DNA from: Roseovarius litoreus
GTDB lineage: Bacteria; Pseudomonadota; Alphaproteobacteria; Rhodobacterales; Rhodobacteraceae
Assembly (NCBI RefSeq): GCF_900142765.1
Contig: NZ_FRCB01000002.1
Coordinates: forward strand, 1 to 64,000
Reading direction: 5' to 3'
DNA length: 64,000 nt
Part shown: one piece after another, positions 24,709 through 32,648 of the stretch
Numbering within the stretch: the stretch's first letter is position 1
How the letters are laid out: every line of letters begins with the position of its first letter
The notes under the pieces: model-generated
Told to the model about the DNA's origin: nothing
Database searches by the model: none
The model's input: the letters and a program-made list of their open reading frames with translations, nothing else
Made by a program: the position numbers and the translations under genes

Positions 24709-24741
24709 AAGAGCGGGCAAAAGCCCGCTCTTTTCTTTTTT
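24709..24741 (+). terminator. Intrinsic terminator after the porin gene
   Basis: AAGAGCGGGC (24709-24718) and GCCCGCTCTT (24723-24732) form a 10-bp stem with an AAAA loop, followed by a T-rich tract. A classical Rho-independent terminator. Confidence 0.92.
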
Positions 24742-24828
24742 ATCGGCTGGAAAATCGCGGTCTGCGGCTATAGGTGTAAACGGCTTGCGCGCCGCCCCGA
24801 ATGACCATCCGGCTGAAGATGTGACCCC

Positions 24829-25662
24829 ATGAAGAAAAGCATAGTCTGGCTGGCCAGCTATCCCAAATCCGGCAACACCTGGTTGCGGTCCTTTCTGGCC
24901 AATTATCTGGTGAATGCGGCCAGCCCCGTTCCGATCAACGAGGTGCACAAGTTCGGTCTGGGCGACAACATCACGCAGATGTATCGCCGGGTCGCGACGG
25001 GTCCCGTCGATCTGAACGATGTGGAGGCGTCGGTCAGGTTGCGGCCAAGGGTTCTGGCGGCGATTGTGGCGAACAATGCCGATGTGAACCTGGTCAAGAC
25101 GCATAACATCAATCGCGATATCTATGGTGTGCAACTGATCCCGGCGGAGGTCACCCGCTCGGCGATCTATGTGATGCGCAACCCGCTGGACATGGTGTTG
25201 AGCTATGCCAAGCATACCGGCCAGACGATCGAAAAGGCCGCGCAGGATATTTGCCATCCCCATAACGGCACAGCCCCTTACGAGAAGAACGTGGCAACCT
25301 TTCTCGGGTCTTGGTCGGATCATGTGAAAAGCTGGACACAGCCTTTGCCCTATCCGGTTCTGGTGCTACGCTATGAGGATATGCTGGCCAAACCGGCAGA
25401 GGCCTTTGGCAAGGTGGTGGAGCATTTCGGAATGACGGTCGATCAGGAGCGTCTGGAGCGGGCCATCCGGCATTGCAGTTTCGACGAGTTGCGCAAACAG
25501 GAAGAAAAGTCCGGCTTCATCGAGAAGTCCGAACATTCCGACCGGTTCTTTTCGAAAGGGCAGGCGGGGCATTGGCGGACCGAGCTGGACCCCGAATTGG
25601 CCCGGACCATCCGCCAGTCGAACAAGCGCATGATGAAGCAATACGGGTATTGGAATGACTGA
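24829..25662 (+). CDS. Sulfotransferase, PAPS-dependent (first of a tandem pair)
   Basis: 277 residues. The 5'-phosphosulfate loop is ASYPKSGNTWLRSFLANYL near residues 9-27, and the 3'-phosphate site is YVMRNPLDMVLSYAKHTG near residue 118. The C-terminal KGQAGHWRTEL matches the last PAPS contact of cytosolic-type sulfotransferases. It transfers sulfate from PAPS to an unknown hydroxyl or amine acceptor. It is followed by a paralogue that overlaps its last 8 bases. No polysaccharide or toxin cluster is adjacent to define the acceptor. It is probably cytoplasmic or at the inner face of the membrane. Confidence 0.88.
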   Translation: MKKSIVWLASYPKSGNTWLRSFLANYLVNAASPVPINEVHKFGLGDNITQMYRRVATGPVDLNDVEASVRLRPRVLAAIVANNADVNLVKTHNINRDIYGVQLIPAEVTRSAIYVMRNPLDMVLSYAKHTGQTIEKAAQDICHPHNGTAPYEKNVATFLGSWSDHVKSWTQPLPYPVLVLRYEDMLAKPAEAFGKVVEHFGMTVDQERLERAIRHCSFDELRKQEEKSGFIEKSEHSDRFFSKGQAGHWRTELDPELARTIRQSNKRMMKQYGYWND

Positions 25663-26524
25663 CCTTCACCGCATCATCTGGCTGGCGAGTTACCCCAAAT
25701 CGGGCAACACCTGGATGCGCAGCCTGCTGGCGCATTACTTCATGCCCAAGGGGGCGGCGCCGGATATCAACAACCTGCGGCAGTTCACCACCGGCGACAG
25801 CCGGGCGGATTTCTTTGCGGCGGCGGATGGCGGCACCTACAAGGCGCAAGGCATCGAGGATTGGCTGAGGGTCAGGCCGAAGGCGCTGCGTCTGATCGCG
25901 GCGAGCAAGCCGAACCATCATTTCGTCAAGACGCATTGTCAGGCCATCGAATTTCTGGGCGAGCCGCTGATCCCGAACGATGTGACGGCGGCGGCGATCT
26001 ATATTCTGCGCAATCCCTTCGATGTGGCGCTGAGTTATGCGCGCCATACCAGTTCGGATCTCGATACGGCGATCGAGCGGATGGGCGCGCCCGACAATGT
26101 GATGAGTTCGCCCAACCATACCTATGACGTGCTGGGACGGTGGGACGATCATATCGACACATGGGCGAATGCGCAGGGCCTGTCGGTGCATGTGGTGCGC
26201 TACGAGGATCTGCTGACCAAGCCGGGGCCGACCATGCGAAAGCTGCTGGAGCGGTTTCTGAGGGTCAAGGTGGATCAACCGAAGCTTGCCTATGCGATCA
26301 AGAGCACCAGTTTCGAGGCGATGCGGCGTCAGGAAGAAAAGCTTGGATTTGCGGAAAGGCCCGCAGGTATGGCACAGTTCTTTGCCAAGGGGCAGGCCGG
26401 AGCATGGCGCGAGGATATGACGCCGGCGCAGGTGGCCCGGGTGCGGGAGCTGTTCCTGCCGGCGATCGAGCGGTGGTATCCTGAATTGCGCAAAGAGACG
26501 GCCGACATGGCCGCGCGGGTTTGA
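25655..26524 (+). CDS. Sulfotransferase, PAPS-dependent (second of a tandem pair)
   Basis: 289 residues, a clear paralogue of the gene before it. PAPS loop: WLASYPKSGNTWMRSLLAHY; 3'-phosphate site: YILRNPFDVALSYARHTSSD; C-terminal contact: KGQAGAWREDM. Both genes share the spacing of motifs throughout, which indicates gene duplication. The start overlaps the upstream stop by 8 bases, so translation is coupled and the two enzymes may work on related acceptors or as a heteromer. The lipoprotein gene follows 13 bases later, possibly in the same transcript. Confidence 0.88.
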   Translation: MTDLHRIIWLASYPKSGNTWMRSLLAHYFMPKGAAPDINNLRQFTTGDSRADFFAAADGGTYKAQGIEDWLRVRPKALRLIAASKPNHHFVKTHCQAIEFLGEPLIPNDVTAAAIYILRNPFDVALSYARHTSSDLDTAIERMGAPDNVMSSPNHTYDVLGRWDDHIDTWANAQGLSVHVVRYEDLLTKPGPTMRKLLERFLRVKVDQPKLAYAIKSTSFEAMRRQEEKLGFAERPAGMAQFFAKGQAGAWREDMTPAQVARVRELFLPAIERWYPELRKETADMAARV

Positions 26525-26537
26525 AGGAGTGATTTAC

Positions 26538-27083
26538 ATGCGGACCACATTTGGACTTGTTGCGGCACTGGTGCTGACCGGATGCACGAGCGTGCAGGAT
26601 GCAGGTGTTGCAAGGCTGGGCAATGCGCCGGTGCTTGGCGGGGGCAGCTATGAGAGCGGCGGCGGTCTGACCGTGGCGGCGGATGTGCGCGAGCGCAATG
26701 GTCTGGCGGTCGTCTGTGGCGTCTGGGCGCAAAGCCTGCAGCAAAGTGTGCTGAGCAAGGGGGCCGAGGCGAGGGTTCTGGGATCGGGCAGCGTGTATAT
26801 TGGGGATCGGGCTGCGGTGCGTGGGTTGCTCTTCATGAACGAAGTGGCGCCTGCGGACAGCTATGCCGGGGCGATGGCCAATTGCGTGCAGACCGACCTG
26901 CGCTGGAGTGAGGCGGATGCGGCTGAGCCGGTGACGATACGCCTGCCGAGGCAGCTGATCTATCGCGATGCCGATGATGACGGGGTGATCGAGATCTATT
27001 TCGAGCCGACCGGACCCGGAGCGGGAGAGACCGCCCTGCTGGACACGGTGATCGAGGGGGTGAGGGCAAAGTCGGGCGGCTGA
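26538..27083 (+). CDS. Predicted outer-membrane or periplasmic lipoprotein
   Basis: 181 residues. The N-terminal MRTTFGLVAALVLTGC is a lipoprotein signal with lipobox LTGC; Cys 16 would be lipidated. AAGGAG lies 8 bases upstream of the ATG at 26538. The mature part is Gly-rich and has two further cysteines (VVCGVW and ANCVQT), which may form a disulfide. No family is recognised. It lies directly after the sulfotransferase pair and ends at a terminator. Confidence 0.7.
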   Translation: MRTTFGLVAALVLTGCTSVQDAGVARLGNAPVLGGGSYESGGGLTVAADVRERNGLAVVCGVWAQSLQQSVLSKGAEARVLGSGSVYIGDRAAVRGLLFMNEVAPADSYAGAMANCVQTDLRWSEADAAEPVTIRLPRQLIYRDADDDGVIEIYFEPTGPGAGETALLDTVIEGVRAKSGG

Positions 27084-27093
27084 ACGCCTGAAG

Positions 27094-27127
27094 AAACCCC
27101 TTCAAGCGTTTGATCTTGAAGGGGTTT
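27094..27127. terminator. Bidirectional terminator
   Basis: AAACCCCTTCAAG (27094-27106) and CTTGAAGGGGTTT (27115-27127) form a perfect 13-bp stem with an 8-base loop and A/T tracts at both ends. It separates the converging lipoprotein gene (plus) and the small secreted protein gene (minus). Confidence 0.9.
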
Positions 27128-27150
27128 CCTGCCTCTATATCCGGGCGTCG

Positions 27151-27546
27151 TCAGTTGCGGAAGCAGTAGATCGCCCCACCATAGATCACCGGCGCATGTG
27201 CCGGGCAGGCGCCGCGAAAGGCTTGTGCGGGTGCTGCCCCTGCAGGGCCGCCGCGGCCAAGACGCTCATCGGCGCAGGCGTTGATCCAGGCGGCATCCTC
27301 GACCGACACGCTGCCATGGGGCAACAGGCGCATGACGGTCTGTCCGCCCCAGGGCGTTTCCACATAGGTCGCCTGCAGCCGGGGCCAGCCGCGACGGCCG
27401 AGATCGCCCTTGCATTCGACGAGCGCGTTGCGCTGTTCGGTGACGGTCAGGCGCGCGGCGGCATCGGATGCGCTGGCCATGTCGGCCATCTGGGCGAGAA
27501 TCAGGGCCGAGCCGGCCAGGGAAAGGGGTTTTGCGAAAGCACGCAT
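27151..27546 (-). CDS. Small secreted protein of unknown function
   Basis: 131 residues with a signal peptide (about 1-26, ending ASASDA). The mature part of about 105 residues has four cysteines (VECKGD, INACAD, RGACPA and IYCFRN), probably two disulfides in the periplasm. No family is recognised. GGAAGG lies upstream of the ATG. Monocistronic, convergent with the lipoprotein gene. Confidence 0.65.
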   Translation of the reverse strand: MRAFAKPLSLAGSALILAQMADMASASDAAARLTVTEQRNALVECKGDLGRRGWPRLQATYVETPWGGQTVMRLLPHGSVSVEDAAWINACADERLGRGGPAGAAPAQAFRGACPAHAPVIYGGAIYCFRN

Positions 27547-27738
27547 GATGGCTTCCTTCCAAAATAATGAATGGGTGAAATCTCAACCTGGCCCGATATG
27601 GCAGAGGGCGGGCGTCATACCTGCAACTATAGAGGGACGATACCGCTTTGGGTTAGGGGACGAAACCCGAAAACACGCCAGGGGCTGAAGTTGGGCGGGC
27701 TGCTGGACGGGGGCGGGCTGTGCTGGCATGGTCGGGGC

Positions 27739-28728
27739 ATGATGAAACGTCGGAGCTTTTGCACGGGTCTTGGAGCGGCGTTGACGGCGCCGGGCGTGGC
27801 GCGTGCGCAGGCGGGGTCGTGGGAGGCCGAGTTGCGCGTGGCGTTGGAGGGCATGCCGCAGCTCCATTCGCTGCAGATCGACCGGGGCAATGAGGTGATC
27901 TTTGCCGATGCGCCCAGAGGTCCGGGGCTTGACCGTCTGGCGAATATCAAATCCTGTTCGAAAAGCCTTGTGGCGCTGCTGCTGGGCACGGCGCTGGATC
28001 GGGGTGAGATTGCCGGGGTGAGCGCCACATTGGCCGAGGTGGCGCCGGGGCTTTTGCCGCGCGATGCGACGCCGGGGGCGGGCGAGATCACCATGGAGGA
28101 TCTGGTGACGCTGCGCGCGGGGCTCGAGCGGACATCGGGGGCGAATTACGGGGAATGGGTGCAATCGCCGAATTGGCTGGCGGATGCCTTGCGCCGGCCG
28201 ATGGTGGCGCGGCCCGGCACGAGGATGCTGTATTCGACCGGATCAACCCATATTCTGGGGGCGGCGCTGAGCGAGGCCACGGGGCAGAGCCTTTTGCGGC
28301 TGGCGCGCGACCGGCTTGGCGGGCCGCTGGGTATCGAGATCCCGGCCTGGACGCGCGATCCGCAGGGATATTACCTGGGCGGCAATGAAATGGCGCTTCG
28401 TCCGACAGCGATGCTGAAGATCGCGCGCATGCTGCGCGACAACGGAGCGTTCGGTGGGCAGCAGGTTGTCTCGGAGGCGTTCATGGCGGCATCGGTCGAG
28501 CCGAGGGCAAGATCGCCCTGGTCGGGGCTCTCTTATGGCTATGGCTGGTTCCTGTCGCCCTCGGGTTATGTTCTGGGGCGGGGCTATGGCGGGCAGATCA
28601 TCGCGGCGCATCGTGACCGTGGTCTGGCGGTGGCGATCACCTCGGACCCGACGCGCCCGGCACGGTCGGAGGGATATTTCGGCGATCTGATGCGGTTGCT
28701 GGACGGCCCGATCCTTGCCGCCGGGTGA
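27739..28728 (+). CDS. Serine hydrolase of the class C beta-lactamase/esterase family
   Basis: 329 residues (from ATG 27739; ATG 27742 also possible). A signal with paired Arg (KRRSFCTGLGAALTAPGVARA) suggests Tat export. The catalytic SxxK is in IKSCSKSLVALLLG, and the YxN-type tyrosine lies in RMLYSTGSTH, where Thr replaces the usual Asn/Ser. A glycine-rich GYGGQII may replace the KTG motif. These features place it in the broad penicillin-binding-protein-like hydrolase family; it is more likely an esterase or peptidase than an antibiotic-resistance enzyme. It stands between a minus-strand secreted protein and the phn operon, with no operon partner. Confidence 0.78.
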   Translation: MMKRRSFCTGLGAALTAPGVARAQAGSWEAELRVALEGMPQLHSLQIDRGNEVIFADAPRGPGLDRLANIKSCSKSLVALLLGTALDRGEIAGVSATLAEVAPGLLPRDATPGAGEITMEDLVTLRAGLERTSGANYGEWVQSPNWLADALRRPMVARPGTRMLYSTGSTHILGAALSEATGQSLLRLARDRLGGPLGIEIPAWTRDPQGYYLGGNEMALRPTAMLKIARMLRDNGAFGGQQVVSEAFMAASVEPRARSPWSGLSYGYGWFLSPSGYVLGRGYGGQIIAAHRDRGLAVAITSDPTRPARSEGYFGDLMRLLDGPILAAG

Positions 28729-28764
28729 GCCGGGAACACGCCGGGGCAAGAGCGGCGGCAAGGG

Positions 28765-29577
28765 TCAGATGATGGCGTGGCGCATCCGGGCCGAGACCCA
28801 TTCGCTGAGTACGACGGTGGCAAGGATGAGAAGCAGGATCACCGAGACCTGACTCCAGGCGAGGACATTGAGCGACGCCTGCAGCTTGAGCCCGATGCCG
28901 CCCGCGCCGACCAGCCCGAGGATGGTGCTTTCGCGGATGTTGATATCCCAGCGAAACACCGAGATGCCCCAGAAGGCCGGCATGATCTGTGGCACGATCC
29001 CGTAGCTGAGCACCTGTGCGCCGCCGGCGCCGGTCGCCTCGATCGCTTCGATCTGGCGGGCGTCGGTTTCCTCGATCGCCTCGTAGAGCAGCTTGCCGAC
29101 AAAGCCGATCGAGCGCAGCGCGATGGCGACGATCCCGGCGAGAAGGCCGGGGCCGATGATCGCCACCAGCAAAAGCGCCCAGATCAGCGAGTTGATCGAG
29201 CGCGAGGCCACGATGATGAAAAGTGCTATGGGGCGCAGGATGCGGGCCGAGGGCGTGGTGTTGCGGGCGGCCATGAAGGCCACGGGGACCGCCATGATGA
29301 CGCCGCCGATGGTGCCGAGGGTCGCGATGTTGATCGTGTCCCAGAGCGGCAGCCAGAGTTCGGACATATAGGACCAGCGCGGCGGGAGCATGCGGCTGCC
29401 GATATCGGCGGCCTGACGGGGGGCATCGGCCACGAAAAACCAGATCGTGTCGCGGGTCATGACCTGCCAGCACCACACGAAAAGCGCCACCAGCGCCAGC
29501 CACCCGCCCCAGAGCAGGAGGCGGGCCTTGGGTGTGCGGTAGGTCCAGACCTGGCTGTGATGGGTGATCTCGGTCAT
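28765..29577 (-). CDS. phnE: Phosphonate/phosphite-type ABC transporter permease (second PhnE)
   Basis: 270 residues with about six membrane segments. The binding-protein-dependent permease loop (EAA region) is visible in EAIEATGAGGAQVLSYGIVPQ, which contacts the ATPase. The last 60 residues (RESTILGLVGAGGIGLKLQ) are typical of PhnE. The start overlaps the stop of the first permease (ATGA). The two permeases are homologous and probably form a heterodimer. It is the last gene of phnD-phnC-phnE-phnE. Confidence 0.88.
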   Translation of the reverse strand: MTEITHHSQVWTYRTPKARLLLWGGWLALVALFVWCWQVMTRDTIWFFVADAPRQAADIGSRMLPPRWSYMSELWLPLWDTINIATLGTIGGVIMAVPVAFMAARNTTPSARILRPIALFIIVASRSINSLIWALLLVAIIGPGLLAGIVAIALRSIGFVGKLLYEAIEETDARQIEAIEATGAGGAQVLSYGIVPQIMPAFWGISVFRWDINIRESTILGLVGAGGIGLKLQASLNVLAWSQVSVILLLILATVVLSEWVSARMRHAII

Positions 29578-30380
29578 TGCAGGAACTTTCGCAGATAGCT
29601 GGAGCCGTATTCCGCGACCATCACGATGGCGATGATGATGAGCAGCACCGCGCCGGCGCTGTCATATTCATAGCGGTCGATGGCGGTGTTCAGCGTGGCA
29701 CCGATGCCGCCCGCGCCGACGATGCCGATCACCGCGCTTTCGCGGAAATTGATGTCGAGCCGGTAGAGCGACAGGCCGATCAGGCGGGGCATGACCTGTG
29801 GCTGGATGGCGTAGTTGACCACCTGCCACCACGAGGCGCCGGTGGAGCGGATCGCCTCGGCCTGGGATTCGTTGATTTCCTCGATATCGTCGGCCAAGAG
29901 CTTGGCGATGAAGCCGATGGTGGCGAAGCTGAGGGTCAGGAAACCCGCGAAGGGGCCGAAGCCGAACATTGCCACGAAGAAGATCGCGATGATGATTTCC
30001 TGCAGGGCGCGGCTGACGGCGATGATGCTGCGGCAGATGTAATAGATCCAGCGCGGCGCCAGGTTGCGCGCGGCGCCGATGCCGATGGGCACCGATATCG
30101 CCACGCCCACTACCGTGGAGGTGAGCGTCATCGTCAGGCTTTCGACGAGGCCCTGGCTGATGTCGCGCCAGCGGCTGGAGAAATCGGGTTGCAGGAAGCC
30201 CATGATGAAGCGCTGGCCGCGTTCCAGCCCGTCATAGACGCGCGCCCAGTTCACCTCGACCGAGCCGATGGCGAGCACCAGATAGACGAGGATGCCGATC
30301 TGGAGCGCCAGCCGCCAGCGCCGATCCTTGACGATCTGCGGAGGGCGGCGCCACGTGGTGGGATAGGAGGGGGCGGTCAT
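29574..30380 (-). CDS. phnE: Phosphonate/phosphite-type ABC transporter permease (first PhnE)
   Basis: 268 residues. About six membrane segments; EAA loop in [22 protein letters not shown] and the PhnE-typical [19 protein letters not shown] near the C-terminus. Overlaps phnC upstream and the second permease downstream by 4 bases each. Forms the inner-membrane channel for the substrate delivered by PhnD. Confidence 0.9.
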   Translation of the reverse strand: MTAPSYPTTWRRPPQIVKDRRWRLALQIGILVYLVLAIGSVEVNWARVYDGLERGQRFIMGFLQPDFSSRWRDISQGLVESLTMTLTSTVVGVAISVPIGIGAARNLAPRWIYYICRSIIAVSRALQEIIIAIFFVAMFGFGPFAGFLTLSFATIGFIAKLLADDIEEINESQAEAIRSTGASWWQVVNYAIQPQVMPRLIGLSLYRLDINFRESAVIGIVGAGGIGATLNTAIDRYEYDSAGAVLLIIIAIVMVAEYGSSYLRKFLQ

Positions 30381-31198
30381 TTGGCAAGCGCCGCGATGCG
30401 GTCGCGGGCGTCTGCTTCGGCGGCGGCCTGTTCGGCGTCGCCGGCGCGCATGGCGTTCCAGTCTTCCTCGCCGTAGATCTGGGTCAGGGCGGCTTCGGTC
30501 AAGGCGTCGGGAGCGCCGTCGAACACAACGCGCCCCGCGCGCAGGCCGACGATGCGCTGCATGAATTGCTGGGCCAGCGGCACGTCATGGATGTTGACGA
30601 TGGCGGGCAGGCCGCGTTCGGTGCAAATCTCGGTGAGAAGGCGCATGATCTGGCGGCTGGTCTTGGGATCGAGGCTGGCGGTGGGTTCGTCCACCAGCAG
30701 CAATTCGGGATCCTGTGCAAGCGCACGGGCGATGCCGACGCGTTGACGCTGGCCACCCGAAAGGGCGTCGGCGCGCTTGTCGGCATGGTCGATAAGCCCC
30801 ACACGATCCAGCAGGGCGTAAGCGCGCTGAATGTCGGCGGGGGGATATTTGCGCAGGAAGCTGCGCCAGAAGGGCACATAGCCCAAGCGCCCCGAGAGCA
30901 CGTTTTCCATCACGGTCAGGCGTTCGACGAGGGCGTATTCCTGAAAGATCATCCCGATCCGGCGGCGTTGCCGGCGCAGATCGGCCTTGCCCAATTTGGC
31001 CAGATCGACATCGCCCAGAAGCACCTTGCCCGAACTGGGTTCGACCAGGCGGTTGATGCAGCGGATCAGCGTAGATTTGCCAGCGCCGGAGGGGCCGATG
31101 AGCCCGAGGATCTGACCTTTGGGCACATCAAGGGTCACGTCGTGGAGTGCGGTCTCACCTGTCTTGTAGGTCTTGGACAGTTGTTCGAGATGCAGCAT
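30377..31198 (-). CDS. phnC: Phosphonate/phosphite-type ABC transporter ATPase
   Basis: 273 residues. Walker [21 protein letters not shown] (about 31-50), Q-loop, ABC signature [16 protein letters not shown], Walker [15 protein letters not shown] and a switch His in IHDVP are all present. The ATG at 31198 is used because AAAGGG lies just upstream. It energises import of phosphonate, phosphite or phosphate esters. A strong stem-loop separates it from phnD. Confidence 0.92.
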   Translation of the reverse strand: MLHLEQLSKTYKTGETALHDVTLDVPKGQILGLIGPSGAGKSTLIRCINRLVEPSSGKVLLGDVDLAKLGKADLRRQRRRIGMIFQEYALVERLTVMENVLSGRLGYVPFWRSFLRKYPPADIQRAYALLDRVGLIDHADKRADALSGGQRQRVGIARALAQDPELLLVDEPTASLDPKTSRQIMRLLTEICTERGLPAIVNIHDVPLAQQFMQRIVGLRAGRVVFDGAPDALTEAALTQIYGEEDWNAMRAGDAEQAAAEADARDRIAALAK

Positions 31199-31220
31199 GG
31201 GTGGCCCTTTCGACAAGACA

Positions 31221-31245
31221 TGCGGGCGGTCAGGGACCGCCCGCA
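31221..31245 (-). terminator. Intercistronic stem-loop between phnD and phnC
   Basis: TGCGGGCGGTC (31221-31231) and GACCGCCCGCA (31235-31245) form a perfect 11-bp stem with a 3-base loop and no T-run. It follows the binding-protein gene, as in both TRAP operons, and probably protects the phnD mRNA end or attenuates phnCEE. Confidence 0.75.
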
Positions 31246-31267
31246 GGGAACAATAGCGTGGACTGGG

Positions 31268-32218
31268 TCAGTTACATTCGTAGACGACGTCGTTGGCCTC
31301 GTCGATGGTGCGGATCACCGACCATTCGTCCTTGAAGGTGATCTCGATGAACTGGTCCTCGCCGTTGCGGCCGAATTCCTCGGCCAGGGCGGTGCCTTCC
31401 CACTCGTAGCTGAAGAACGCCTCGCGGATCTTGTCCTGCAGCTCGGGGGCGAGGTTGTAGACGGTGCCGTAGCCGGTGGTCGGGAAGGTCTGCGAGGTGT
31501 AGATCGTGACCAGCTGATCGTCGGAAACCACCTGACGGTCGAGCATGCGGGCCTTGACCGAGTTGGCGATCGAGGCGGCGATATAGTCCTTGTTGGCGAC
31601 GCCGAGGATCGAATTGTCATGCGCGCCCGAGAAGACGGCTTCGAAATCCGTGCCGGCGACCATGCCGAATTCGGCCTTGAGGATCGCGGACGGGGCCTTG
31701 AAGCCCGAGTTGGAGGTTTCCGAGGTGAAGGCCAGTTGCTTGCCCTTGAGATCCTCGACCTGCGTGACGCCCGAATCGGGGTAGGTGATGATTTCCATCT
31801 CATAGCCGAACGAGCCATCGGCGGCGGCCATCATCGCGAAGGGGCGGAAGCCCGCGCAGGCCACGGCAAGAGGGTTGGAGCCGGTGTTGAAGCCTGCGAC
31901 ATGCAGGCGGCCCGCGCGCATCGCTTCGATCTGGGCGGCGTTCGACTGCACGGGGAAGAACTGCACCCGCTTGCCGGTCACCTCGGACATGTGGTCAAGA
32001 AATCCCTGCCAGACTTCGGCATAGACGGCCGGGTCTTCGACGGGCGTGTAGGCGAAGATCAGCGTGTCGGGATCGATCCACTCGGACGCATCGGCGGGAA
32101 TGTCGGCGATCATGTCGCCATCTGCGTCGGTGTAGCGGTCGCCCAGTTTGAATTCGGCCTGCGCGGGCAGCGCCACGGTCAAGGCGAGAAGTGCGGTCAG
32201 CGTCGTCGTGAGTTTCAT
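31268..32218 (-). CDS. phnD: Phosphonate/phosphite-type ABC transporter binding protein
   Basis: 316 residues with a Sec signal peptide (LTTTLTALLALTVALPAQA). AAGGGG lies 4 bases before the ATG at 32218. The mature protein matches PhnD-type binding proteins: IFAYTPVEDP near the start, then SNAAQIEAMRAGRLHVAGFN, and DLKGKQLAFTSETSNSGFKAP with the Ser/Thr cluster that binds the phosphonate group. No C-P lyase, phosphonatase or phosphite dehydrogenase gene is in the window, so the true ligand (phosphonate, phosphite, phosphate) is open. Confidence 0.9.
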   Translation of the reverse strand: MKLTTTLTALLALTVALPAQAEFKLGDRYTDADGDMIADIPADASEWIDPDTLIFAYTPVEDPAVYAEVWQGFLDHMSEVTGKRVQFFPVQSNAAQIEAMRAGRLHVAGFNTGSNPLAVACAGFRPFAMMAAADGSFGYEMEIITYPDSGVTQVEDLKGKQLAFTSETSNSGFKAPSAILKAEFGMVAGTDFEAVFSGAHDNSILGVANKDYIAASIANSVKARMLDRQVVSDDQLVTIYTSQTFPTTGYGTVYNLAPELQDKIREAFFSYEWEGTALAEEFGRNGEDQFIEITFKDEWSVIRTIDEANDVVYECN

Positions 32219-32648
32219 GGGTTCCCCCTTTGAGTACATCTGTCAGCCGGGCGTAGCGAGCGAATGTAACAGGATATTGACCCTGTCGCCGGTTCGTCCC
32301 GAAGTGGTGCGGGCCAGAGTGTCGCAGAGGGCCCGTGGCAAACGTCCGTTGAGTTTGCCCCAAGAGTTTGTTTCGATCAACGCTGGATGTGTTGTTGATG
32401 AATTGTATCAACTATGGATTGCAAGCCATTGTTTTTGCTTTGCATTAATTTCGGCGTGCGGGATCGGAAGGTGGGATGGCCTGCAATCGTCATGCGGTTC
32501 GCCTGTGTCGGCGATGCGGTGCCGTGCTGGACGACCTTGCCGATACCGGCGCCGAATGCGTCGCCGCCGGGTGTCACGCCGGATTGCTGTGCGAAGGCGG
32601 ATGTCCAAGCCGCAGGGCGCCGGTGATCTGCCGGGTCACACCCCGCCG
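32219..32648. promoter_or_regulatory. Region upstream of phnD and downstream of opgG
   Basis: 430 bases. GTTGAT (32394-32399) and ATCAAC (32407-32412) form an inverted repeat with a 7-base spacer in an AT-rich stretch and could be the operator of the phn operon. No PHO-box-like repeat is obvious. On the plus strand a frame from 32476 has zinc-ribbon-like spacing (CRRCG, then further Cys pairs) but no stop before running deep into opgG antisense. GTCACACCCC is repeated in tandem at 32635 and 32648 across the opgG stop codon. Confidence 0.4.

Noticed and set aside
23473..25323. 616-codon minus-strand frame across the porin and sulfotransferase
   Set aside because: Opposite to strongly coding genes and across a clear terminator.
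27739..28728. Beta-lactamase resistance gene
   Set aside because: The YxN and KTG motifs are not canonical and there is no AmpR-type regulator; a general serine hydrolase is more likely.
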